Assembly (NCBI RefSeq): GCF_023273895.1
Contig: NZ_CP096883.1
Coordinates: forward strand, 868,001-932,000
Length of the DNA stretch: 64,000 nt
DNA from: Sphingobacterium sp. PCS056
GTDB taxonomy: Bacteria; Bacteroidota; Bacteroidia; Sphingobacteriales; Sphingobacteriaceae
Direction of reading: 5' to 3'
Within the stretch, counting starts at the first letter, position 1. Every line of letters starts with the position of its first letter. The position numbers were made by a program, and so were the translations under genes. Below, in pieces: positions 16,781 to 24,363 of the stretch. The notes beneath the pieces are model-generated. The model worked only from the letters and a program-made list of their open reading frames with translations. It searched no databases and had not been told where the DNA came from.

Positions 16781-17269
16781 ATGGCAAGTAGCATTAAAAA
16801 TTTATCAGACTTCTCACACATAAAAGTCGCAAATGCAAATCCTTTTAAATTTGGGATTGTAGTAGCACAATGGAATGCTGAGATCACTGGGGCTCTTTTA
16901 AATGGTGCAATTTCTGGATTGGAAAAGCATGGAGCACAAGAAGAAAATATTAAAATCATCGAAGTTCCGGGCAGCTTCGAATTAATAACCGGCGCTGATA
17001 TTTTATTACGCGATGATTCCCTTGATGCAATCATCTGTTTGGGATGTGTAATCCAAGGAGAGACTCGTCATTTTGATTTCATCTGTGACGCCGTAGCCAA
17101 CGGAATCAGTAATGTGGCATTGAAGTACAATAAACCTGTTATTTTTGGTGTATTGACCACTGACAATCAACAACAAGCATTAGATAGGGCTGGTGGCCAA
17201 CACGGAAACAAAGGTGAAGAGGCTGCGATTACAGCAATTCAAATGGCACAAATTAGTGCACAAAACTAA
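16781..17269 (+). CDS. ribH: 6,7-dimethyl-8-ribityllumazine synthase
   Basis: Lumazine synthase condenses 5-amino-6-ribitylamino-uracil with dihydroxybutanone phosphate in the penultimate step of riboflavin synthesis. The 162-residue length fits. Family motifs are VAQWNAEITGALL, VPGSFELITGA, CLGCVIQGETRHFD (with the catalytic histidine), PVIFGVLTTDNQQQALDRAGG and a C-terminal GEEAAITAIQM. No other riboflavin gene is adjacent, and no FMN riboswitch is visible upstream. Expression appears driven by the consensus promoter only 7 bases ahead. Confidence 0.97.
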   Translation: MASSIKNLSDFSHIKVANANPFKFGIVVAQWNAEITGALLNGAISGLEKHGAQEENIKIIEVPGSFELITGADILLRDDSLDAIICLGCVIQGETRHFDFICDAVANGISNVALKYNKPVIFGVLTTDNQQQALDRAGGQHGNKGEEAAITAIQMAQISAQN

Positions 17270-17395
17270 TTTTACTTTTTTACCAAAAAAAAGTATCAGT
17301 CATTGACTTTGTAGGTGCTTATGCTAAAATATGTGAAGGCTTAGCACACACATGCAAACAAGAATAAGATAATATTGTTATCTCTATAGTATTTG

Positions 17396-17433
17396 ATCGA
17401 CTTAGGTATCCTGTAAGAGATGTCTAAGTCGAT
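17396..17433 (+). terminator. Inverted repeat, possible terminator after ribH
   Basis: A perfect 10-base inverted repeat (ATCGACTTAG / CTAAGTCGAT) with an 18-base loop followed by TTTTATCT. It lies between ribH and the next gene. The upstream in-frame ATG at 17420 falls within the loop, one reason for placing the next gene's start at 17459. Confidence 0.5.
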
Positions 17434-17458
17434 TTTATCTTTTATAAAGATTCATATC

Positions 17459-18202
17459 ATGAAAACTACAGTAAAAATTATTTTCTTTTACCTCATTGTG
17501 CAAGTTAATTTTGCCATAGCGGTAGCACAAGAGACGAGTGTCCCTGCGAAGCTTTTGTCTTCAATAGGCGGAAACGATATCTGGCAGGAAACAAAATTTT
17601 TATTATTTTCTTGTAACGGAAATGACAACGCCAATCTATTAAATAATGAGGCCGAACGTTCCTTATTGTGGAATCGGGAAACTGGTGAATGTCGATTTGA
17701 AGGGCAATCTAAAAAAAATGAAAAACTAGTCTACTTATTCAATTTCAAAACTAAGAAATCACTTAAATTTTTTGTTAATGCGGTTGATGTAAGCACCCAA
17801 GAGTCGGCATTGCAAGAGGACATCAGGCAACAGATCAATGGAGACTTACAACTACTCTTGCTGCCCACAATAGCAGAACTAAAAGGAATAAACTTTTCGA
17901 ATACCACTGCGAAGCTTTTAAATAGTGAAAAGCTCTTGAGTACCTCTGTGACCTACAACGGAAATTTTTATAATAGCCCAATCAGAGGGAACCTCATGAT
18001 TCATGAAAATAACGGCGAAATAAAAGTATTCGAAAATAGTATCAATTCAATAAGCTATCAAATTGATCAGTATAAAGATACGGGATCAGGTTTGAGACTA
18101 CCGACTTCATTTGTTGCGATCAACAATAAAAAGAAAAGCTGTACATTTACAACCGTTTCTACATTTGAACAGGTAGAAGCTTCAAAATTTACTGATTTAT
18201 AA
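17459..18202 (+). CDS. Secreted protein of unknown function
   Basis: I do not recognise a family. The 247-residue product starts with a clear signal peptide (MKTTVKIIFFYLIVQVNFAIA, cleavage around residue 24). The mature part is polar and mostly beta-like, with the segments LLSSIGGNDIWQ, LLWNRETGECRFEG and a central leucine-rich helix. A conserved-looking W near residue 36 and the GG-ND-W pattern resemble secreted proteins that begin with 'GG..W' lipoprotein-like folds, but that is only an impression. The longer frame from 17420 starts inside a hairpin and lacks a signal peptide at its front. The gene ends 1 base before ytxJ starts, so the two are surely co-transcribed, which hints at a redox or stress setting. 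Confidence 0.75.
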   Translation: MKTTVKIIFFYLIVQVNFAIAVAQETSVPAKLLSSIGGNDIWQETKFLLFSCNGNDNANLLNNEAERSLLWNRETGECRFEGQSKKNEKLVYLFNFKTKKSLKFFVNAVDVSTQESALQEDIRQQINGDLQLLLLPTIAELKGINFSNTTAKLLNSEKLLSTSVTYNGNFYNSPIRGNLMIHENNGEIKVFENSINSISYQIDQYKDTGSGLRLPTSFVAINNKKKSCTFTTVSTFEQVEASKFTDL

Positions 18203-18203
18203 T

Positions 18204-18536
18204 ATGATTAACTGGATTCCTCTTAATAGTTTAGACCAACTACAAGAAATATTGAATAGCGATCAAGTATCTGCCATTTTCAAACACAGCACTACTTGTG
18301 GTATCAGCGGCATGGCCAAGAAAAACTTTGAGCGCTTTGCGAACCTGACGGATAAGTCTTATGATGTTTATTACTTAGATCTGCTGTCGTTCCGCGAAAT
18401 TTCTAATCAGATCGCTTCCATCTGGAACGTGGAGCATCAATCACCACAACTCTTGATCATAAAAGGCAAAACTTGTATTTTCAATGCTTCACATGGCGAT
18501 ATTGATTTTGACGATGTCGTAAATCATATAAAATAG
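18204..18536 (+). CDS. ytxJ: Bacillithiol system redox-active protein YtxJ
   Basis: YtxJ is a small thioredoxin-fold protein linked by phylogenetic distribution to bacillithiol, the low-molecular-weight thiol of Firmicutes and many Bacteroidota. The 110 residues include the single-cysteine active-site segment FKHSTTCGISGMA (Cys32), a central strand VYYLDLLSFREISNQIA and a cis-proline segment ESPQLL-like HQSPQLLIIKG. Monothiol architecture suggests de-bacillithiolation of client proteins; this is family-level inference. It follows the unknown secreted protein with a 1-base gap and is closed by a hairpin terminator. Confidence 0.88.
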   Translation: MINWIPLNSLDQLQEILNSDQVSAIFKHSTTCGISGMAKKNFERFANLTDKSYDVYYLDLLSFREISNQIASIWNVEHQSPQLLIIKGKTCIFNASHGDIDFDDVVNHIK

Positions 18537-18540
18537 AAAA

Positions 18541-18560
18541 AGCTACTTCGGTAGCTTCTT
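18541..18560 (+). terminator. Hairpin between convergent ytxJ and the S4-domain gene
   Basis: Stem AGCTAC / GTAGCT with a stable TTCG tetraloop. A-rich sequence lies before it and a T-rich run after, so it can serve both the ytxJ transcript and the facing S4-domain gene. Confidence 0.75.
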
Positions 18561-18584
18561 TTATTTTATATTTTTTTATATAGA

Positions 18585-18995
18585 TTAGTTTTTACCTTCA
18601 TCTTCCCACCAGTCTTCTTTTAAATCATCGATCTCACGACGATCTCTTTTAGTCGGTCTACCCGTACCTCGATCTCTTTTAAGAATGGGAGCATGGAAAG
18701 CCGATTTGTAGGCTGAGGTTTCCTCTTCAGGAGTTAAATCTTCATAAAATTGTACCGCTGTTTTAGCATCTACCCTTCTTTCCAGAAGCCCTAAAACTTT
18801 GACTACCTTACGTTCAATACCTTTCTGGACCTGATAGATTTCTCCAACTTTCACCACATACGAAGCCTTTATATTCTGCCCGTTCAATTTTACCCGACCC
18901 GCTTTACAAGCTTCAGTTGCCAAACTACGTGTTTTGAAAAGACGTATTGACCACAAATATTTATCGATTCGAAGTTTTTCAGTTTCTGTTGCCAT
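18585..18995 (-). CDS. S4-domain RNA-binding protein (Hsp15-like)
   Basis: A 136-residue protein with an N-terminal S4 RNA-binding fold (RIDKYLWSIRLFKTRSLATEACKAGRVKLNGQ is spread over residues 10-41), then VKVGEIYQVQKG, and a basic tail (KRDRGTGRPTKRDRREIDD). This is the layout of Hsp15 (HslR), which binds free 50S subunits carrying peptidyl-tRNA and aids recycling. The start at 18995 (MATETEKLRID) is preferred over 19013, as the upstream six residues are not family-like. It converges with ytxJ over a shared hairpin. Confidence 0.88.
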   Translation of the reverse strand: MATETEKLRIDKYLWSIRLFKTRSLATEACKAGRVKLNGQNIKASYVVKVGEIYQVQKGIERKVVKVLGLLERRVDAKTAVQFYEDLTPEEETSAYKSAFHAPILKRDRGTGRPTKRDRREIDDLKEDWWEDEGKN

Positions 18996-19109
18996 TTGTA
19001 CAAAAATAGTCATAAAGACTTAAAATCTGCTTATTATGCATTATAAATTGAACAAATTTTAACATATTTGTCTTCAATAAAAAGAACTGATAATTTTGAA
19101 TTATAAAAG

Positions 19110-19928
19110 ATGGTTGATCAATTAAAAAAACTTATTGAAGATGCCTGGGAGGATAGACTACTTCTAGAATATAAAGAATATGCAGAGGCTATTCGTACAG
19201 TAATCTTAAAACTTGACGCTGGTGAATTGAGGGTTGCTGAACCTATTGGCACGAGATGGCATGTCAATGATTGGATTAAAAAAGCTGTTATTTTATATTT
19301 CCCTATTCGTGAAATGAGTGAATCAACTGCTGGTCCTTTTGTTTACTACGATAAAATGAAATTAAAAACGAACTACAAAGAAATTGGTGTTCGTGTTGTT
19401 CCTGGTGCTTCTGCTCGCTTAGGAGCTTATTTAGCAAAAGGTGTTATCTTAATGCCTTCGTATGTCAATATTGGTGCTTATGTAGGAGAAGGTACCATGG
19501 TGGATACATGGGCTACTGTTGGTTCTTGTGCACAAATTGGTAAAAACGTTCACTTAAGTGGTGGTGTTGGTATCGGTGGCGTATTGGAACCTGTACAAGC
19601 AGCTCCAGTAATCATCGAAGACAATGTATTTGTTGGTTCTAGAGCTATCGTTGTGGAAGGTATCCGCGTTGAAACTGAAGCAGTATTAGGTGCGAATGTT
19701 GTCTTAACAGCATCAACTAAAATCATTGATGTATCTGGTCCTGAACCTGTCGAATACAAAGGTTATGTGCCTGCTCGTTCTGTTGTGATCCCTGGTTCAT
19801 ACACGAAAAAATTTCCGGCTGGAGAGTACCAAGTTCCTTGCGCACTAATCATCGGTAAACGTAAAGAATCTACAGACAAGAAAACATCGTTAAACGATGC
19901 GCTACGTGATCATAATCTAGCGGTATAG
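19110..19928 (+). CDS. dapD: 2,3,4,5-tetrahydropyridine-2,6-dicarboxylate N-succinyltransferase
   Basis: DapD catalyses succinylation of tetrahydrodipicolinate in the succinylase branch of lysine and diaminopimelate synthesis. The 272-residue length is typical. An N-terminal helical domain (1-100) with IGTRWHVNDWIKKA is followed by a left-handed beta helix of hexapeptide repeats (YVNIGAYVGEGTMVDTW, IGKNVHLSGGVGIGGVLEP) and a short C-terminal domain with VVIPGSYTKKFP. It is followed after 20 bases by the tsaC-type gene, probably in one transcript. Nothing is unusual. Confidence 0.97.
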   Translation: MVDQLKKLIEDAWEDRLLLEYKEYAEAIRTVILKLDAGELRVAEPIGTRWHVNDWIKKAVILYFPIREMSESTAGPFVYYDKMKLKTNYKEIGVRVVPGASARLGAYLAKGVILMPSYVNIGAYVGEGTMVDTWATVGSCAQIGKNVHLSGGVGIGGVLEPVQAAPVIIEDNVFVGSRAIVVEGIRVETEAVLGANVVLTASTKIIDVSGPEPVEYKGYVPARSVVIPGSYTKKFPAGEYQVPCALIIGKRKESTDKKTSLNDALRDHNLAV

Positions 19929-19948
19929 TATTTTATATAATTAAAAAA

Positions 19949-20527
19949 ATGAGTGAATTTGTAGATAGAAATGATATTAACCAGGCTCTAGAAGTACTCA
20001 AGAGTGGCGGTTTGATTCTATACCCAACAGATACGATCTGGGGTATAGGTTGTGACGCAACAAATCCTGAGGCTGTAGAAAAAGTTTTTCAGTTAAAAGG
20101 TCGGGGAAAAGAAAAGAGCCTTATTGTTTTACTACATAATGAAAATCAATTGGCAAGTTACGTGACTGAAATTCCAGAAGTAGCTTACCAATTGATTGAA
20201 TATACCGAGAAGCCGCTTACGATCGTTTATTCCGCAGCTAAAAACTTAGCGCCTAATGTTATTGCAGAAGATGGTTCAATCGGAATTCGCATTGTAAACC
20301 ATGATTTTTGTCAACAGCTCTTACAGCGCTTTAGAAAACCATTGGTCTCTACATCTGCTAATATCAGCGGACAATCTTCCCCGACATGCTTTGACGACAT
20401 CGCTGAAGAAATAAAAGAGCAAGTAGACTATGTGGTCAAATATGGTCAACATGTCAAAAGTGATGGTAAGTCTTCAAGCGTAATGAAGTTGGATCCTAGC
20501 GGAAAGTTTGAATTTATCCGAAAATAA
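19949..20527 (+). CDS. tsaC: L-threonylcarbamoyladenylate synthase (TsaC/Sua5/YciO family)
   Basis: This enzyme makes threonylcarbamoyl-AMP from threonine, bicarbonate and ATP for the t6A tRNA modification. The 192 residues contain the KxR-type substrate motif LKGRGKEKSLIVLL, an N-terminal YPTDTIWGIGCDA and the late STSANISGQSSP segment, with no Sua5 C-terminal domain. The length and intact KxR-SxN residues support a working TsaC rather than a YciO paralogue. It sits between dapD and the DUF4920-like gene in a co-directional group. The partner tsaE lies 12 kb away at 7479. Confidence 0.92.
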   Translation: MSEFVDRNDINQALEVLKSGGLILYPTDTIWGIGCDATNPEAVEKVFQLKGRGKEKSLIVLLHNENQLASYVTEIPEVAYQLIEYTEKPLTIVYSAAKNLAPNVIAEDGSIGIRIVNHDFCQQLLQRFRKPLVSTSANISGQSSPTCFDDIAEEIKEQVDYVVKYGQHVKSDGKSSSVMKLDPSGKFEFIRK

Positions 20528-20534
20528 GGTGAAC

Positions 20535-20942
20535 ATGAAAAAATTAATATTATTCGTAGCGTTAGCATTTGGCTTTTCATGGAATAGTCAAGCGCAACAA
20601 AAAGAAATTACACCTGCGAAGGTTGGTGTACAATATGGCAAAAAGGTTGATAACTCTAATGCAATTACAGTTGACAAATTGGAAAAATCGTTGGAGACAT
20701 CTGCCAAATTTACGGGTAAAGTCACTGGCAAAGTTGTTGAAGTTTGCAAAAAAAAGGGCTGTTATTTGACCCTTGAGAGAACAGGAGACAAAGAGCCTGT
20801 TATGGTTCGCTTTACCGACTATAGCTATTTTGTACCCACTGACCTCATCGGAAAAAATGTAGTTTTAGATGGCTACGCAAAAGTCAAAGAAGCGACAAAT
20901 GAAATCACTTTTGTTGCAGACGGCGTATTGGTCGTAAAATAA
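20535..20942 (+). CDS. Secreted DUF4920-like protein
   Basis: A 135-residue exported protein: signal peptide MKKLILFVALAFGFSWNSQAQQ, then a single small beta-barrel-like domain containing KFTGKVTGKVVEVCKKKGC (residues about 60-78; the Cys pair in CKKKGC could bind metal or form a disulfide) and ENVVLDG-type strands. I believe it matches DUF4920, a Bacteroidota family of unknown function with an OB-like fold. It starts 7 bases after tsaC ends; the longer frame from 20508 overlaps tsaC and lacks a signal at its front. A good terminator follows. Confidence 0.75.
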   Translation: MKKLILFVALAFGFSWNSQAQQKEITPAKVGVQYGKKVDNSNAITVDKLEKSLETSAKFTGKVTGKVVEVCKKKGCYLTLERTGDKEPVMVRFTDYSYFVPTDLIGKNVVLDGYAKVKEATNEITFVADGVLVVK

Positions 20943-20961
20943 ACGTACTATAAAAACACTG

Positions 20962-20998
20962 AACAGGCTATTTCCAACGGAATTAGCCTGTTTTTATT
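20962..20998 (+). terminator. Intrinsic terminator of the dapD group
   Basis: A stem of AACAGGCTA / TAGCCTGTT with a 13-base loop that itself can pair (TTCC/GGAA), followed by TTTATTTG. Confidence 0.85.
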
Positions 20999-21023
20999 TG
21001 TAGCATTTATTAAATAAGCTTGA

Positions 21024-21031
21024 TACCTTTG
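21024..21031 (+). promoter_or_regulatory. -7 element of folP
   Basis: TACCTTTG, a perfect TAnnTTTG, ends 6 bases before the folP ATG. A TTG at 20998-21000 is 23 bases upstream, slightly long. It implies a leader of about 2-3 bases. Confidence 0.5.
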
Positions 21032-21037
21032 TAGACG

Positions 21038-21880
21038 ATGAAAATGATCCATACTACAGCCGCTCAATCGATCAACTTAAAAGGTCAAATAATGACATTT
21101 GATCGTCCCATCATCATGGGAATATTAAATGTGACGCCAGACTCTTTTTTTGATGGGGGACAAAATAATACGATAGAACAAATACTTATCCAGACTAGAA
21201 AGTTACTTGAAGAGGGCGCTGACATCATCGACATTGGGGCTTATTCTTCACGACCTGGAGCAGCATTGATCAGTTCTCAAGAAGAGCTGGACCGAGCACT
21301 ACCTGCTATCGCTGCCATAGTAAGTACATTTCCAGATGCCATACTTTCTATAGATACTTTCCGAGCAGATGTGGCCGAGGCCTGTATACATGCTGGTGTA
21401 CATCTCATAAACGATGTATCTGGAGGCACTATAGATCCTCTTATGTTCGAAACCGTAGCGAAATTGCAGGTCCCATATATTTTGATGCATATGCGCGGCA
21501 TTCCTGAAAATATGCAACAATTAACCGCATATCAGGATATCGTCACTGATGTTGCTACCTATTTTGGACAAAAAATTGCAGCTTTACGAAAACTCGGGGT
21601 GAAAGACATCATCCTTGACCCTGGCTATGGTTTCGCAAAAACAATAGAACAAAATTATGAACTGCTACATCGCGTCGATGAGCTCCATTATTTTGGCCTT
21701 CCTTTACTTGGGGGAATCTCCCGAAAATCTATGATCTATAAAAAATTGGGAATAACTCCACAAGAGGCCCTAAATGGGACAACAGCCCTCCATACTTTAC
21801 TCCTGAGCAAAGGCGTACAGCTGTTGCGTGTGCATGATGTTAAAGAGGCTAAACAGATCGTAGATCTATTATGTAGTTAA
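21038..21880 (+). CDS. folP: Dihydropteroate synthase
   Basis: FolP joins p-aminobenzoate to 6-hydroxymethyl-7,8-dihydropterin pyrophosphate in folate synthesis and is the sulfonamide target. The 280-residue TIM-barrel shows all family motifs: MGILNVTPDSFFDGG near 27-41, GADIIDIGAYSSRPGA near 60, LSIDTFRADVAEA, INDVSGG, PYILMHMRG, ILDPGYGFAKT near 190 and GGISRKSM near 226. It stands alone between two hairpin terminators with a near-leaderless promoter. Confidence 0.97.
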   Translation: MKMIHTTAAQSINLKGQIMTFDRPIIMGILNVTPDSFFDGGQNNTIEQILIQTRKLLEEGADIIDIGAYSSRPGAALISSQEELDRALPAIAAIVSTFPDAILSIDTFRADVAEACIHAGVHLINDVSGGTIDPLMFETVAKLQVPYILMHMRGIPENMQQLTAYQDIVTDVATYFGQKIAALRKLGVKDIILDPGYGFAKTIEQNYELLHRVDELHYFGLPLLGGISRKSMIYKKLGITPQEALNGTTALHTLLLSKGVQLLRVHDVKEAKQIVDLLCS

Positions 21881-21895
21881 CCTTTTTTATACATG

Positions 21896-21925
21896 AAAGG
21901 CTTGAATAATCAAGCCTTTTATTAT
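21896..21925 (+). terminator. Intrinsic terminator after folP
   Basis: A perfect 10-base stem (AAAGGCTTGA / TCAAGCCTTT) with a 4-base loop and a T/A-rich tail. It lies between folP and the convergent murF end and could serve both. Confidence 0.85.
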
Positions 21926-21948
21926 TTATACAATTTAATATCAATATA

Positions 21949-23250
21949 CTACAACACTTCCATCAGCTTTTCAAAGGCCATTCCCCGGGATGCTTTCAAC
22001 AGGATAGTTGCACCGGAGATCGGATGGATGGATAGGCTCGATTTCACATCATCGGTCGTTTCAAAAAACTCAGAATCGCCATCTTTGTGTTCATAAAATG
22101 CTTTGCCGACGAAAATCAAGCGTGCTCCTACAATTGTTTTGGCAAGATCTACCACTTTTTGATGTTCAAAAGAAGATTCATCTCCAAGCTCAAACATATC
22201 ACCCAAGATAATGACTTTCTGCTCAGCTTCGATGATCCCCATATTAGTCAATGCGGCCTCCATACTCGTTGCATTCGCATTATAATAATCACAGATCACG
22301 GTATTGCGGTCTGTCTTTGTTATCTGAGATCGATTATTAGTAGGTGTATATTCTGAAATGGCTTCGTTGATAAGCCCAAGAGGAACATCAAAATAATGTC
22401 CCAGTGCGATCGCTGCTAAGAAATTTTCTGTATTGTAAGAACCCGTTAATTGGGTATCTGCTTGAAAGACTTGTTCCGATTGTTGAAGATGCCATTCGAT
22501 TTGCAATAATGGATTTGCCTTGATCAAACGGCCAATGATCGCATTAGACTCGGAAAAACCATAGGTTACCACCTTATTGATATGTCGTTGTGCTGCCATT
22601 TCTTTCAAAAAAGGATTATCCCCCTGCAGAAACAATGTTCCCTGACTATCTTGTAACCAATCATACAGTTCTCCTTTTGTTTTCTTCACCCCCTCAAAAG
22701 AACCAAATCCTTCCAAGTGCGCTTTACCTACATTGGAGATCAGCCCATGAGTAGGTGCTGCAATCTGGCATAAAAAATCAATTTCACCAATATGATTTGC
22801 TCCCATTTCGATGATAGCGATTTCGATTGTCTGATCAATCGCTAACAAGGTCAAGGGAACGCCTATATGGTTATTCAAATTTCCTTTGGTCGCATAGGTC
22901 TTATAGGTTTTGGATAGCACGGCATTCAACAACTCTTTAGTCGTGGTCTTACCATTGGTACCTGTGACACCAATAAAAGGAATCTCAAATTGTTGGCGAT
23001 GATAATGTGCCAAAGCTTGTAAGGTTTTCAAAACATCATCAACGAGTATAAATCGATCATCTTTTTTGTATTGGACCTCATCAATGATCACGTATCGAGC
23101 ACCAGAAACCAGCGCATGTTCTGCAAATTCATTTCCATTAAAATTGGCTCCTTTTAAAGCAAAAAAGAGTGAATCAGGTAAGATATGACGTGTATCAGTT
23201 GATACCGCAGGATATTGTTTGAATATGTTGTACAGTGCTTGCAGTTCCAT
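21949..23250 (-). CDS. murF: UDP-N-acetylmuramoyl-tripeptide--D-alanyl-D-alanine ligase
   Basis: MurF adds D-Ala-D-Ala to the UDP-MurNAc-tripeptide, the last cytoplasmic ligation of peptidoglycan precursor synthesis. The 433 residues show the Mur ligase layout: N-terminal substrate domain (STDTRHILPDSLFFALKG), central ATPase domain with GVTGTNGKTTTKELL near 92-106 and MGANHIGEI, and a C-terminal domain with NRSQ, DYYNANATSM and ILGDMFELG. The longer frame from 23298 starts at a TTG within the promoter -7 element, so the ATG at 23250 (MELQALYNIF) is the start, giving a leader of about 40 bases. Confidence 0.96.
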   Translation of the reverse strand: MELQALYNIFKQYPAVSTDTRHILPDSLFFALKGANFNGNEFAEHALVSGARYVIIDEVQYKKDDRFILVDDVLKTLQALAHYHRQQFEIPFIGVTGTNGKTTTKELLNAVLSKTYKTYATKGNLNNHIGVPLTLLAIDQTIEIAIIEMGANHIGEIDFLCQIAAPTHGLISNVGKAHLEGFGSFEGVKKTKGELYDWLQDSQGTLFLQGDNPFLKEMAAQRHINKVVTYGFSESNAIIGRLIKANPLLQIEWHLQQSEQVFQADTQLTGSYNTENFLAAIALGHYFDVPLGLINEAISEYTPTNNRSQITKTDRNTVICDYYNANATSMEAALTNMGIIEAEQKVIILGDMFELGDESSFEHQKVVDLAKTIVGARLIFVGKAFYEHKDGDSEFFETTDDVKSSLSIHPISGATILLKASRGMAFEKLMEVL

Positions 23251-23295
23251 TCTAAAAACTTTTATGTGATTGCATTTATAAGAGCAATCATAAAA

Positions 23296-23326
23296 CAAAC
23301 TTAGATAAATTTGCTTTTATACCCAA
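23296..23326 (-). promoter_or_regulatory. Promoter of murF
   Basis: The reverse strand has TTG (23324-23326), a 20-base spacer and TAAGTTTG (23296-23303). Twenty-four bases (23293-23316) are identical to the ribH promoter region. A 7-base inverted repeat (TGATTGC / GCAATCA) sits in the leader. Confidence 0.65.
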
Positions 23327-23386
23327 TTATAATCTTACTAAAGATAGCGAGTACCTATATCCCATCCGGAAGAGCGCCATAACAGA

Positions 23387-24289
23387 TTATAGGTTTTTAT
23401 GGAGAAAGGTGATGATTTTATCGATCATGGGCTGAAACCAAGGATTAAAAAACCAAAAGGTATGCGGAGAGTCTTCAAATGCAAAAACCTCTGTATAGAT
23501 CCCTAAATCATGCATCTTACGTATCATATCATCTCTCCCTGCGTGAAAACGGGGTATGGAGCTATTCAAAAATAATGTCTTTGCCGTGGAGATATTGACT
23601 TGATACAAAGGTGAGGCTTTTTCCCATTGTGCAGGCTCCTGATCATATGTTCCTCCTAGCCAAAATGAAGCCATCTCCCCTTCTTCAGATTCTGGATGAT
23701 TAAAAGCTACAATCCCGTCAATATTGACAACGGCCTGAACATATGCTTTTTTATTTGCATCACTATTTGTACCCAATAAACTTGCTAACTGACCTCCCGA
23801 AGAGGTACCGATTACCGCAATTCGAGCCGTATCGATCGGCAATTGCTTCTGACTTTTGGCCCATAAGACCGCATCTATTAAATCTGTATATGCTGCGGGA
23901 AATTTAGCTTCTAACGAAAGCCTATATTCCACACTCAGAACTACAAATTGATGTGCTAAGGCATTTGCCATCGTTGCCATCATCTCTTTATTGCCAGAGC
24001 GCCATCCCCCTCCATGTACTAAAATGAGACAAGGATAACGGGTGTCAAAATTTTGAGGGAGGTAGGCATCTAAGGATAATATCCTATCATCTGTTTTTTT
24101 ATATGGGATTTGACGGATGGTCAAAACTGTACTGTCTACTTTTTCTGCCAAAGTAATATAAGGTCTTTTCTTACTTTCTTTAGCAAAGGTACCTTGTAAA
24201 GTAAAAGAGCTGTCAACTTTCAAGATCTCCTGTGCATGGAGCAAGAAACACAAACTATTAAGAATAAGAAGTAAAATACGAACCTTCAT
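23387..24289 (-). CDS. Secreted alpha/beta hydrolase of the pectin locus
   Basis: A 300-residue exported esterase-like protein. After a signal peptide (MKVRILLLILNSLCFLLHAQ), it has the oxyanion motif LVHGGGWRSG near 100, a nucleophile elbow GTSSGGQLAS near 160, and a late His in EDSPHTFWFF near 275. It belongs to the carboxylesterase/acetyl-hydrolase clan. It is downstream of a pectin methylesterase (74-base gap) behind the same operator, which suggests it removes acetyl or other ester groups from pectin fragments; that role is inferred. The start at 24289 is set by the signal peptide; a longer frame reaches 24322. Confidence 0.82.
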   Translation of the reverse strand: MKVRILLLILNSLCFLLHAQEILKVDSSFTLQGTFAKESKKRPYITLAEKVDSTVLTIRQIPYKKTDDRILSLDAYLPQNFDTRYPCLILVHGGGWRSGNKEMMATMANALAHQFVVLSVEYRLSLEAKFPAAYTDLIDAVLWAKSQKQLPIDTARIAVIGTSSGGQLASLLGTNSDANKKAYVQAVVNIDGIVAFNHPESEEGEMASFWLGGTYDQEPAQWEKASPLYQVNISTAKTLFLNSSIPRFHAGRDDMIRKMHDLGIYTEVFAFEDSPHTFWFFNPWFQPMIDKIITFLHKNL

Positions 24290-24363
24290 GATTTTGAAAT
24301 TTTTATTGCTTATCCGTTTCAACGGTAAAAAAGCGGATTAAAGACATCATTCTATGGATCAAT

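Noticed and set aside
17420-17458. Upstream start for the unknown secreted protein
   Set aside because: The ATG falls inside the loop of a 10-base inverted repeat, and the added residues would displace the signal peptide from the N-terminus.
23251-23298. N-terminal extension of murF
   Set aside because: It would begin at a TTG that is part of the -7 element; MurF homologues start near MELQ.
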